Shown here piece after piece: positions 42,696 through 50,450 of a stretch of DNA of 64,000 nucleotides. The stretch is from G963675935 sp963675935 (lineage in GTDB: Bacteria; Planctomycetota; Planctomycetia; Pirellulales; Thermoguttaceae). Both the position numbers and the translations under genes were made by a program. The stretch covers positions 62,001-126,000 of the forward strand of contig CAXXPV010000008.1 in assembly GCA_963675935.2 (NCBI GenBank). The letters are read 5' to 3'. The first letter of the stretch is position 1. Each line of letters starts with the position of its first letter. Under the pieces are notes generated by a model. That model searched no databases and was not told the origin of the DNA. It worked only from the letters and a program-made list of their open reading frames with translations.

Positions 42696-44075
42696 GTGGT
42701 CGAGAGTAATTTTTCCAGTCTAAAGTGGGGTAAAGTGGACCTGCACGCCTGTCCCTCGATCTCCGTTCCGCCGCCGGGACCGAAATCGAACGATTTTCAT
42801 GCCCGCTGCACCAAGTATTTCAAGGGCTTGAGCGGTCAGGTCAAACTGTTCCCCGTCGCGTTCGAGTCGGGCGAGGGCTGCGTGCTTGTCGACGTGGACG
42901 GGAACCGCTACATCGACTTTTCGTCGGGCATCTACGTCACGACGCTGGGCCATTGCCACCCGAAAATCAGCGAGGCCATCGCACGCTACGCCGGCAAGCT
43001 GATGAACGCCCACGACTTCACCACGCCGATCAAAACCCTGTTGGTCGAGAAGCTGGCCGAGATCATGCCGGGCGATCTCAACGGGTTTCAGTTTTACGAC
43101 GCGGGCACGGCTGCCGTCGAGGCGGGAATGCGCGTCTTGCGCGCCGCCACCGGACACAACGAGATGATCTCTTGTTTCAACGATTTTCACGGCAAGACCT
43201 ACGGCGCGGTTTCGTTGGCGCAAATTCGCTCGCCGGTCTACGGCCGCGTGCGCATGCCCGGCGCCCACATGGTTCCGCGTCCCGACGCCTATCGTCCGAT
43301 GTGGACCAAGCCCGACGGCACGATCGACACCGACAAGTACATCGACTTTTACGAACAGTACATCTACAAGGCCACGGTCGGTGACGTGGCCGGCTTCGTG
43401 CTCGAACCGATCCAGGGTTGGGGCGGCTCGGTCATGCCGCCCGACGATTTCTTCCCAAAACTGCGGAAATTCTGCGATGAGAAGAAGATTTTGCTCATGG
43501 CCGACGAGGTGCTGACGAGTTGGGGTCGCACGGGCAAGTGGCTGTGCATGGAGCACTGGGGCGTCGTGCCCGACGTGGTTTCGATCGGCAAGGGTTTTGG
43601 CAACGGATTCCCTGTCACGTGCGTCGCCGTGCGGGAGCCGTTCAAGGAGAGCTTCGAGAAAATTTCGGCGTCGAGCAGTTACGGCGGCAACCCGATGGCC
43701 TGCGCGGCGGCCCTGGCATCGACCGAAGTGATCGAGGAGGAGAATTTGCTCGAGCACGCTTCGCATCTTGGCCAACTCGCTCAAAAGCGAATGGAACGGA
43801 TGAAGGCCGAACACCCGATCGTCGGCGATGTCCGCGCGAAGGGCTGTCTGATGGGCATCGAATTGGTGAAGGATCGGGCAGCCAAGACGCCGTTCGACAA
43901 AGCGGGAGAGTTGGTTTACCAAAAGGCATTTCGCAAGGGACTGGCGTGGATTCCCGCCGGACACATTTTGCGGATGAGCCCGCCGATCGTGATGGACGAC
44001 GACGCCCTGTTGAAGGGCATGGACATCATTGACGAGGCGATTGGCGAAACGGAAAAGGAATTGGGATACCGATAA
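42696..44075 (+). CDS. Class III pyridoxal-phosphate aminotransferase
   Basis: This 459-residue enzyme starts at GTG 42696, with AGGAG eight bases ahead. The class III signature is clear: ILLMADEVLTSWGRTGKW with the Asp that binds the pyridine nitrogen, and DVVSIGKGFGNGFPVTCVAV with the Schiff-base Lys. LVDVDGNRYIDFSSGIYVTT and SSSYGGNPMACAAALAS are typical too. Such enzymes move an amino group between a primary amine (4-aminobutyrate, ornithine, an amino sugar or beta-amino acid) and a keto acid. The next two genes are an oxidoreductase (one base later) and glutamate dehydrogenase, so an aminotransfer cycle with glutamate is plausible. The substrate cannot be read from the sequence. Confidence 0.93.
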   Translation: MVESNFSSLKWGKVDLHACPSISVPPPGPKSNDFHARCTKYFKGLSGQVKLFPVAFESGEGCVLVDVDGNRYIDFSSGIYVTTLGHCHPKISEAIARYAGKLMNAHDFTTPIKTLLVEKLAEIMPGDLNGFQFYDAGTAAVEAGMRVLRAATGHNEMISCFNDFHGKTYGAVSLAQIRSPVYGRVRMPGAHMVPRPDAYRPMWTKPDGTIDTDKYIDFYEQYIYKATVGDVAGFVLEPIQGWGGSVMPPDDFFPKLRKFCDEKKILLMADEVLTSWGRTGKWLCMEHWGVVPDVVSIGKGFGNGFPVTCVAVREPFKESFEKISASSSYGGNPMACAAALASTEVIEEENLLEHASHLGQLAQKRMERMKAEHPIVGDVRAKGCLMGIELVKDRAAKTPFDKAGELVYQKAFRKGLAWIPAGHILRMSPPIVMDDDALLKGMDIIDEAIGETEKELGYR

Positions 44076-44076
44076 C

Positions 44077-45234
44077 ATGAAACGCATTCGCTTTGGAATC
44101 ATCGGCTGCGGTCTGATGGGCCGCGAGTTCGCCAGCGCCGCCGCGCGGTGGTGCCACTTGTTGGAAATGGACGCGCGGCCCGAGATTGTAGCCGTCTGCG
44201 ACAAAAATCCCGCGTTGCTGCCGTGGTATACGGACAATTTTCCCTCGATCCGGCAGACCACCGACGACTACCGGACGTTGCTGGCCAACACGGAGGTCGA
44301 GGCGGTGTATTGCGCGGTGCCGCATAATCTGCACCGCGAGGTTTACTGCGCGACCATCGAAGCCGGCAAGCACTTGATGGGCGAAAAACCGTTCGGCATC
44401 GACCGGCCGGCCAACGACGCCATCCTGGCCTGTCTCGCCGAACACCCGAAGGTTCTCGTCCGTTGCTCCTCTGAGTTTCCATTTTATCCCGCCGTTCAGC
44501 GGATCGGTCGGATGATCGAGACGAGCGCGTTTGGGCGGATCATCGAGGTCAACGCCGGTTTTCTGCATTCGAGCGATCTCGATCCGAGCAAGCCGCTCAA
44601 CTGGAAACGCATGGTCGAACTCAACGGCGAATACGGCTGCCTGGGCGACCTTGGGATGCACGTGTGTCACGTGCCGTTTCGCGCGGGCTGGATTCCGCGA
44701 ACCGTTCGCGCGGTGTTGTCGAATATCGTCCGCCAACGGCCCGACGGCCGTGGAGGCGTCGCGCCGTGCGAAACATGGGACAATGCCACGCTTCTGTGCG
44801 ACGCGGCCGACCCTGCCTCGGGCGAAGTGTTTCCGATGACGCTGAAAACACAACGCATCGCGCCGGGCGAGAAAGATACTTGGTATCTGCAAGTGCTCGG
44901 CACGCAGGCGTCCGTTCGGTTTTCGACGAAGAACCCCAAGCGGCTCGAAGTGCTGCAATATGCCGGTGGCGAGCAAATTTGGGGGCAGATCGACATGGGC
45001 CATGAAACGGCATTTAAGAGCATCACCGGTGGAATTTTCGAGTTCGGATTCTCCGACGCCATCCTTCAGATGTGGGCGTCTTTCCTGCACGAATTGGAAC
45101 ACGGCCGGCGGGTGTCTCTTTTCGCCGGCTGCGTCACGCCCGACGAAGCCGCACTGAGCCATCGCCTGTTCACCGCGGCGTTGGAATCGCAGCGAACCTC
45201 AGCAACCATCGCCCTCAGCGGACCCAAACCATGA
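44077..45234 (+). CDS. Gfo/Idh/MocA-family oxidoreductase
   Basis: This 385-residue protein has the N-terminal NAD(P)-binding Rossmann motif (FGIIGCGLMGREFASAA), AVPHNLHREVYCATIEAGKH and the family motif GEKPFGID with the conserved Lys. The C-terminal domain contains GCLGDLGMHVCHVPF, where the Asp and His act in catalysis in related enzymes. Members oxidise or reduce sugars, inositols and related compounds. It begins one base after the aminotransferase stop and overlaps the glutamate dehydrogenase start (ATGA), so the three form one translation unit. Together they may turn a keto-sugar or sugar alcohol into an amino compound, or break down an amino compound. The direction is unknown. Confidence 0.9.
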   Translation: MKRIRFGIIGCGLMGREFASAAARWCHLLEMDARPEIVAVCDKNPALLPWYTDNFPSIRQTTDDYRTLLANTEVEAVYCAVPHNLHREVYCATIEAGKHLMGEKPFGIDRPANDAILACLAEHPKVLVRCSSEFPFYPAVQRIGRMIETSAFGRIIEVNAGFLHSSDLDPSKPLNWKRMVELNGEYGCLGDLGMHVCHVPFRAGWIPRTVRAVLSNIVRQRPDGRGGVAPCETWDNATLLCDAADPASGEVFPMTLKTQRIAPGEKDTWYLQVLGTQASVRFSTKNPKRLEVLQYAGGEQIWGQIDMGHETAFKSITGGIFEFGFSDAILQMWASFLHELEHGRRVSLFAGCVTPDEAALSHRLFTAALESQRTSATIALSGPKP

Positions 45235-46490
45235 AACAACACTCGCTTCTGCATAGTGCCATCGTCAACTTTGAAAAGGCTGCCGCTCTGTTGAAGGGGG
45301 AAGCCGACGACGAGATGCTCTCCCGGCTGGCGCTGCCCAAGGAGCGGACCGAGTTCTCGATGGGTCCACAGTTTCACGACGGCAAGGTGCATCTGTTCCG
45401 AGCCTTCGTGGTGCGCCACAGCACGGCGCTGGGGCCGGCCAAGGGCGGCATCCGCATGACGCCCACCGTCAGTCTCGACGACGTGACGGGCTTGGCGATG
45501 GAAATGACGTGGAAGTGCGCGCTGATCGGCGTGCCGTTTGGCGGGGGCAAGAGCGGCATTGTCGCCGATTCGGAACAACTCAGCCGAACCGACAAGGAAA
45601 TCCTGGTTCGCGACTTCACCCGCCATGCGGTGCGCCACATTGGCCCGCAGACCTACATCCCGGCCCCGGACATGGGCACCAACGAAACCGACATGGGCCA
45701 CATCAAGGACACGTTGAGTTTCTCGCTGGGAAACGCCACGACCCCGGGTTGCTATGTCACCGGGAAGCCCGTTCTGTTGGGCGGCATTTCCGGCCGGCGC
45801 GAGGCCACCGGCCGCGGCGTGGCCGCCTGCGTGGCCGAAGCCGTTAAACACAGCGGCGGAAGCCTCCAAGGTTGCACGGCGATCGTTCAGGGATTTGGCA
45901 ACGTCGGTTCGGTGGCTGCTCGGGAACTCGCCGGCCAGGGCGTTCGCATTACCGGCATAAGCGACTTGCACGGCGCCGTTTACCATCGCGATGGCATCGA
46001 TGTAGCTCACTTGCAAGAGCATGTGGCAAGCGCCGGATCGGTTCACGGTTTTCCAGGCGGCGAGGCGATCGACCCGCAAGAACTGCTTGAAATGCCCTGC
46101 GACATTTTGATTCCCGCCGCTGCCGCGGGCCAGATCACGGCCGACAATGCCCCACGTCTTCAGACTCGCCTGATTGCGGAGGGCGCCAACGGTCCCACGA
46201 CCCCGGAGGCGGACGGCGTTCTTGCCGGCCGCGCGATTTGCATCATTCCCGACATCCTCTGCAATGCCGGCGGCGTCTACGTGTCTTATTTGGAGTTCAC
46301 CCAGGAAACGCAGCAGGGGCAAATGACGGAGCGAGAGGTCTGTTCGCGACTGGCGGACCGCATGAAGGAAAAATACACCGAAGTCCGTCGGATCTCCGAA
46401 CAGCGAGGCGTCACGATGCGCGAGGCGGCCATGTCGCTGGCCGTTGGAACCGTATGTGCGGCGATGGTCGCTCGCGGACGTCAGCCGTAG
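45231..46490 (+). CDS. Glu/Leu/Phe/Val dehydrogenase (glutamate dehydrogenase-like)
   Basis: This 419-residue protein is a dimerisation-domain plus NAD(P)-domain dehydrogenase. ALGPAKGGIRM and GVPFGGGKSGIVAD hold the active-site Lys residues, and PAPDMGTNETDMG holds the catalytic Asp. The nucleotide site is IVQGFGNVGSVAARELA. The size fits hexameric NAD(P)-dependent glutamate dehydrogenase (410-450 residues). It converts glutamate and NAD(P) into 2-oxoglutarate and ammonia, or the reverse. Coupled translation with the Gfo/Idh/MocA gene suggests that it recycles the amino donor or acceptor for the aminotransferase at 42696. Specificity for Glu against branched amino acids is not certain from the sequence. 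Confidence 0.92.
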   Translation: MKQHSLLHSAIVNFEKAAALLKGEADDEMLSRLALPKERTEFSMGPQFHDGKVHLFRAFVVRHSTALGPAKGGIRMTPTVSLDDVTGLAMEMTWKCALIGVPFGGGKSGIVADSEQLSRTDKEILVRDFTRHAVRHIGPQTYIPAPDMGTNETDMGHIKDTLSFSLGNATTPGCYVTGKPVLLGGISGRREATGRGVAACVAEAVKHSGGSLQGCTAIVQGFGNVGSVAARELAGQGVRITGISDLHGAVYHRDGIDVAHLQEHVASAGSVHGFPGGEAIDPQELLEMPCDILIPAAAAGQITADNAPRLQTRLIAEGANGPTTPEADGVLAGRAICIIPDILCNAGGVYVSYLEFTQETQQGQMTEREVCSRLADRMKEKYTEVRRISEQRGVTMREAAMSLAVGTVCAAMVARGRQP

Positions 46491-46756
46491 CAACGGCGTC
46501 GCCTTCCCCTTCTCCGTTGTTGTCTCACGCCGACTCGGTTGTCAACAACAAGCGCAAAGTCGTTCGTGGTTCCGCCTTTAGGCGGTTTTCTCGCTGGTAA
46601 ATAATGCTGCGTTTGCGTCGCAACTCTATTTGCAGATACAAGTTAGGTGTCTGGAAAGCAAAAAATCCAGCAGTATTTCGTGGCAGCCGGTCTGGTGGTA
46701 TTGCTCTTGGAATGGTATACCTAAATCCGAAGATATAAGGGTATATTGAAGGAAAA

Positions 46757-47509
46757 ATGGCCCCCAAGACAAACCAACGCCGTGTCACCCGCGTCCGAAA
46801 GCAGCTTTCGGACTCCGCCAAGCCGCAGAAGCCGGTGCTGAATCGGATTTTAGAGAACAGGCTGATAGGCCGGGTGAGCTTCGAGGAATATCAGGAGAAG
46901 GTCCGGGACGTTTACGACGGGCCGCAGGGGGCGATGCTGGCCATGTGCAGCATGATTTCGCTGCACACTCCGCTGGGCGCTCGGCTGTTCCGCGAGCGGA
47001 AGTTCGATCTCCGCGGCGTTCGTCACGTTCTGGACGTCGGCAGCGGGGCCGGTCAAATCGCCAAACACCTCATCGAGTATTCCGATCCGGAAGCCGATAT
47101 TACCTGCTTTGACCTCTCTCACGAAATGCTCCGCCGGGCTCGCAACCGGCTGAAGAGCGATCGGCCGCGGTTCGTCGTGGCCGATTTGACGCGGCTGCCG
47201 TTCTCGGAATCGACGTTCGACTGCGTCACGTGCGGATACGTGCTGGAGCATTTGCCCGACGCCAGGCTGGGCCTTTCGGAATTGAGCCGGGTGATGATGC
47301 CCGGTGGGCGGATGTTGCTGCTGACGACCGAAGACACGTTTTCGGGGGCGTGGACGAGCCGGATGTGGTGCTGCCGGACGTACAATCGCCGCGAATTAGC
47401 CCGAATTTGCGAGGAAGTCGGCCTTCACTGGCATCGCGAGCTGTGGTTCACCGCCATGCACAAAGCGATTCGCGCCGGCGGCATCTGCGTCGAGTTGGTC
47501 AAGCAGTAG
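46757..47509 (+). CDS. SAM-dependent class I methyltransferase
   Basis: This 250-residue protein has the Methyltransf_11 pattern. Motif I is VRHVLDVGSGAGQIAKHLIE, motif II is ITCFDLSHEMLRRA, FVVADLTRLPFSESTFDCVT covers the acidic post-II site, and VLEHLPDARLGLSELSRVMM is motif III. The first ~60 residues are basic (KTNQRRVTRVRKQLSD) and may bind a partner or nucleic acid. The substrate is unknown; proteins of this pattern methylate quinones, lipids or small metabolites. An AT-rich leader precedes it, and it is separated from both neighbours by more than 200 bases, so it is probably transcribed alone. Confidence 0.85.
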   Translation: MAPKTNQRRVTRVRKQLSDSAKPQKPVLNRILENRLIGRVSFEEYQEKVRDVYDGPQGAMLAMCSMISLHTPLGARLFRERKFDLRGVRHVLDVGSGAGQIAKHLIEYSDPEADITCFDLSHEMLRRARNRLKSDRPRFVVADLTRLPFSESTFDCVTCGYVLEHLPDARLGLSELSRVMMPGGRMLLLTTEDTFSGAWTSRMWCCRTYNRRELARICEEVGLHWHRELWFTAMHKAIRAGGICVELVKQ

Positions 47510-47555
47510 CCGCTCGGGTTTTCTCCAGAATTTTTCCGTCAGCCGGGAATCTCTA

Positions 47556-47583
47556 TTGACATTTACACGGCGGACGGTATGAA
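47556..47583 (+). promoter_or_regulatory. Candidate sigma-70 promoter for the aminomutase gene
   Basis: TTGACA at 47556-47561 and TATGAA at 47578-47583 are 16 bases apart. They lie 165 bases upstream of the aminomutase start, leaving a long leader. The downstream ribosome site (AGGAGG near 47731) is strong. Confidence 0.5.
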
Positions 47584-47748
47584 TTACTCTCATCATTCGG
47601 ATTGTAATGCCGAATGAAAAAAGGATGAAGAAAAGGGGAGAACCGTCCACGGCGTTTGGGCAGTTTTTTCAGTCCGGGGACAATCCTGGAGAAGCTGACG
47701 AGGAGCTAGCTTCCGATTCTCCGCCGACCCTCAGGAGGATGTTCTTAG

Positions 47749-49056
47749 ATGGCCAGCATTGATGCTGAGGCGTGTTCGTACTCGTGTGCCGACGATGAGG
47801 AGCCTCCGAGTACGACGGTTCAATTCCTGCCTCATCCCGTTTTAGCGAGATTTTCCGGGCCGAAGCCGCCGCGTGTTCTTGCGGAAAGAAACCTCTTTTC
47901 GCCCGGCGTTTCGTCAGGTCGAATCCCTCGGAGCACCTTCCAAACCAGGGCGTTCCGCAAGGCGTTCTACCCCGGTGTGCCCGACCGCGACTGGAACGAC
48001 TGGCACTGGCAGGCCCGAAATCGGCTCCGAACCCTCGACCAAATCGAGCAGGTTTTGGTGCTTTCGGACGACGAGCGGGCGGCGATGTCGGAAAAAGGCT
48101 CGATGCTCCCGGTGAGTGTCACGCCCTACTACATGAGCTTGGTCTCCAGGGACGACCGGAGCCAGCCCTTGCGCCGCACGGTCATTCCCACAACCGCGGA
48201 GTTTCTCCACGGCCACGGCGAGGCCGACGACCCCTTGGGCGAAGACGGCGACAGTCCCGTGCCCGGCTTGGTCCACCGCTATCCCGACCGCGTGCTGCTG
48301 CTGGTTTCCGACTTCTGTTCGAGCTACTGCCGCTATTGCACCCGCTCGCGCATGGTGGGCCACGGCGGCATTGCCCCGACCGAAGCCAGGCTCGAGGCCG
48401 CGTTCGACTACATCCGCCGCACGCCGACGGTGCGCGACGTGCTCATATCCGGCGGCGATCCGCTGGCCATGAGCGACGAGCGGCTCGATTGGATTCTCAC
48501 CCGGCTGCAAGAGATTCCGCACGTCGAGTTTTTGCGGATCGGCACGAAGATGCCGGCCGTGTTGCCGCAGCGCATCACGCCGGAGCTGTGCCGAATGCTC
48601 CGCAAGCACCATCCGCTGTGGATGAGCCTGCACTTTCTGCATCCCGACGAATGCACGCCGGAATCGTTCCAGGCATGCACCCGGCTGGCCGACGCGGGCG
48701 TACCGCTCGGCTCGCAGACGGTGCTGCTGGCCGGGGTGAACGACAACGTCGAGACGATGAAGGAGCTGGTCCACCGGCTGCTGCGTATGCGTGTTCGTCC
48801 CTATTACCTCTACCAGTGCGATCCGATCACCGGCTCGGCGCATTTTCGTACGCCGGTCAGCAAGGGCCTCGAAATTATCGAAGGCTTGCGTGGCCACACG
48901 ACGGGCTATGCGGTGCCGAACTATGTGATCGACGCTCCTGGCGGCGGCGGGAAGATACCGTTGCAGCCGAATTACGTGGTCGGCCGCGACGGCAACGATC
49001 TGCTGTTGCGGAACTACGAGGGCCGCGAGTTTCGGTATCCCGACGTGGTGGAGTGA
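47749..49056 (+). CDS. Lysine 2,3-aminomutase (KamA-family radical SAM enzyme)
   Basis: This 435-residue enzyme has the radical-SAM cluster motif with Cys190, Cys194 and Cys197 (DFCSSYCRYCTRSR). Residues known from clostridial lysine 2,3-aminomutase are conserved: the Asp in LLAGVNDN and the Asp in VIDAPGGGGKIP, which bind the lysine side-chain amine, and the Lys of GGGGK that holds pyridoxal phosphate (about residue 402). Glutamate 2,3-aminomutases replace those Asp residues, so lysine to beta-lysine is the likely reaction. The length (about 415-470 in the family) is normal, and EpmB proteins are shorter. The gene begins at ATG 47749 behind AGGAGG. Downstream are two ATP-grasp ligases and an acetyltransferase. 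Confidence 0.9.
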   Translation: MASIDAEACSYSCADDEEPPSTTVQFLPHPVLARFSGPKPPRVLAERNLFSPGVSSGRIPRSTFQTRAFRKAFYPGVPDRDWNDWHWQARNRLRTLDQIEQVLVLSDDERAAMSEKGSMLPVSVTPYYMSLVSRDDRSQPLRRTVIPTTAEFLHGHGEADDPLGEDGDSPVPGLVHRYPDRVLLLVSDFCSSYCRYCTRSRMVGHGGIAPTEARLEAAFDYIRRTPTVRDVLISGGDPLAMSDERLDWILTRLQEIPHVEFLRIGTKMPAVLPQRITPELCRMLRKHHPLWMSLHFLHPDECTPESFQACTRLADAGVPLGSQTVLLAGVNDNVETMKELVHRLLRMRVRPYYLYQCDPITGSAHFRTPVSKGLEIIEGLRGHTTGYAVPNYVIDAPGGGGKIPLQPNYVVGRDGNDLLLRNYEGREFRYPDVVE

Positions 49057-49114
49057 GAAGATAGCCGCTTGCGGCTTCGCAATGTAGCGCTACTTGCTCG
49101 TTTATTGAGTGTCC

Positions 49115-49148
49115 CAATAGCCGGGGGCCAACGGCCCGCGGAATGTGC
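49115..49148. repeat. Half copy of a CCGGGGGC repeat
   Basis: CCAATAGCCGGGGGCCAACG and the following GAATGTGC match the left half of the palindrome at 57823-57902. It lies behind the aminomutase gene, beside a short GCCGCTTGCGGCTTCGCA repeat at 49064-49081. Confidence 0.7.
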
Positions 49149-49164
49149 TTTTTTAACGCTCTGT

Positions 49165-49213
49165 GATGGGGCGGCAGTTGCACTGCCGCCCCTTTTTGTT
49201 ATTGTTATTGATT
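49165..49213. terminator. Hairpin with T run, first of two identical 49-base copies
   Basis: GGGGCGGCAG (49168-49177) and CTGCCGCCCC (49183-49192) form a ten-pair stem with a five-base loop followed by TTTTTG. This is a good intrinsic terminator. The same 49 bases recur exactly at 49902-49950. Confidence 0.75.
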
Positions 49214-49248
49214 GTCGGAGAACGAAAGCAGCCTGATAGGTTGTGCCC

Positions 49249-49890
49249 ATGACCACGAAAATCGCGCCCATCCTGCTGTTTTCCCTGGCCATTGCGGTTT
49301 TCGCCTCCTGCGCCCGTGAGGAACCCGTCGCCTCGCCTGCCCAGGAGAATCAAGTTTCCTCGTCGGATGATCGCACAACCCAAAATACGAGTGCGGAGCC
49401 TGTCGATTCAAGTATCCAGAAGAAACTGAACTGGGTCATTCTCACCAAAACGGACCTTTCCAACGAAGGAAGCACTGGATTCCAAGGGATATGGCAACCC
49501 TCGGAAGCCGATATGCACCGCGTCATCCAAGAAGCCCGTCTGTACCTGGAGAAGCTGAAAAAGACGACTTCTTCCGATGATGAGCGGGAAAACATTGGGA
49601 AGATACTCGCTGGATGGGACAAGTATTTGTGCCAAGCCGTTGGTCACACCAGAAATGGGAAGAAGTTGATTCATCTAAATTTCTTTCCTAATGAGCGTGC
49701 GTCAGAAGAGTGGAAAAAACAAATGAAGGAGATTGTGTCCAAAGTGCGGAATAAGCAATTGCCAAACGATGTTTTGGATTGGCGACATTGTTACGTCGTT
49801 GTCTGCGATGGCGGGGCATACTATTGGCGAATCGAATATGATCCTCAGGCAAAGGTGTTCTTGAATTTCGAGACGAACGGCGAGGCGTAA
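49249..49890 (+). CDS. Hypothetical lipoprotein
   Basis: The product has about 213-215 residues (ATG 49243 or 49249). A signal peptide ends in a lipobox (AIAVFASCAREEP), so it is predicted to be anchored to a membrane by its first Cys. The mature part is hydrophilic and has a helical stretch rich in Lys and Glu (EARLYLEKLKKTTSSDDERE). DWRHCYVVVCDGGAYYWRIE near the C-terminus resembles a small alpha/beta core seen in many planctomycete proteins of unknown function. Its GC content is lower than that of its neighbours. Two exactly identical 49-base hairpins bracket the gene, so the gene with one hairpin may have been inserted or duplicated as a unit. Confidence 0.65.
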   Translation: MTTKIAPILLFSLAIAVFASCAREEPVASPAQENQVSSSDDRTTQNTSAEPVDSSIQKKLNWVILTKTDLSNEGSTGFQGIWQPSEADMHRVIQEARLYLEKLKKTTSSDDERENIGKILAGWDKYLCQAVGHTRNGKKLIHLNFFPNERASEEWKKQMKEIVSKVRNKQLPNDVLDWRHCYVVVCDGGAYYWRIEYDPQAKVFLNFETNGEA

Positions 49891-49901
49891 AATGATCGTC
49901 C

Positions 49902-49950
49902 GATGGGGCGGCAGTTGCACTGCCGCCCCTTTTTGTTATTGTTATTGATT
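49902..49950. terminator. Hairpin with T run, second identical 49-base copy
   Basis: The stem is 49905-49914 with 49920-49929, followed by TTTTTG. It lies just after the lipoprotein gene stop and probably ends its transcript. All 49 bases match the copy at 49165-49213. Confidence 0.75.
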
Positions 49951-49994
49951 CGTCCCCCCATTTTGTCATGTCGTGGAACTAACGGAGACAAACG

Positions 49995-50249
49995 ATGGAA
50001 TGCTTCGCATTGCTTCCCATTGTGTTGCTGATTGCGTTCCTGATTTTTTGGGGGCATGAATTCGTCGAGTTGATGCTCCTGTCCGACTCCGATTTTCCCG
50101 GCAAGTACGATAAAATCCTCTGGGTATTGGCGTTCTTGGTTATGTTTTTTGTGGCTCCGTTTGCGTTTGTCTTTTGGAAGCAAGCGTATATCGAGATGCG
50201 GAATGTACCAAAGAACGAGAACACGAATGAGAACAAACAAGTAGAGTAA
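49995..50249 (+). CDS. Small two-helix membrane protein
   Basis: This 84-residue protein has two hydrophobic helices (about residues 4-20 and 40-62: LPIVLLIAFLIFW, then ILWVLAFLVMFFVAPFAFVF) and a polar tail rich in Asn and Glu. The pattern, including KYDKILWVLAFL, resembles the PLDc_N/phospholipase-D N-terminal membrane motif, but similarity is weak. The upstream GGAGACAAACG fits a ribosome site. Function unknown. Confidence 0.55.
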   Translation: MECFALLPIVLLIAFLIFWGHEFVELMLLSDSDFPGKYDKILWVLAFLVMFFVAPFAFVFWKQAYIEMRNVPKNENTNENKQVE

Positions 50250-50273
50250 TCAGTAACCGTTCACGGAGCACCC

Positions 50274-50348
50274 GTCATTCTGAGCGCAGCGAAGAATCTC
50301 TCGTGGAATCGCGGCCCAGACGAGATTCTTCGCTGCGCTCAGAATGAC
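50274..50348. repeat. CTGAGCGCAGCG-family palindrome, copy 4
   Basis: A 75-base inverted repeat, GTCATTCTGAGCGCAGCGAA at the left and its inverse at the right, with a short spacer. A second inverted pair (TAACCGTTC near 50254 and GAACGGTTA near 50368) brackets it, as if the element had been inserted into an older palindrome. Confidence 0.85.
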
Positions 50349-50450
50349 GATGTTTTCCCGACCCGCGAACGGTTACGAGTAATCACCACCCCGGTAATTC
50401 CCTGCGAAACCGCAAGCGGTTTTCTAAATCCCCAATCCCTTATTCCCCTC

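Noticed and set aside
42720..44261. 513-codon open frame on the - strand
   Set aside because: It is antisense to the aminotransferase, whose PLP site and catalytic Lys are intact.
45066..46493. 475-codon open frame on the - strand
   Set aside because: It is antisense to glutamate dehydrogenase. The translation is Arg- and His-rich without motifs.
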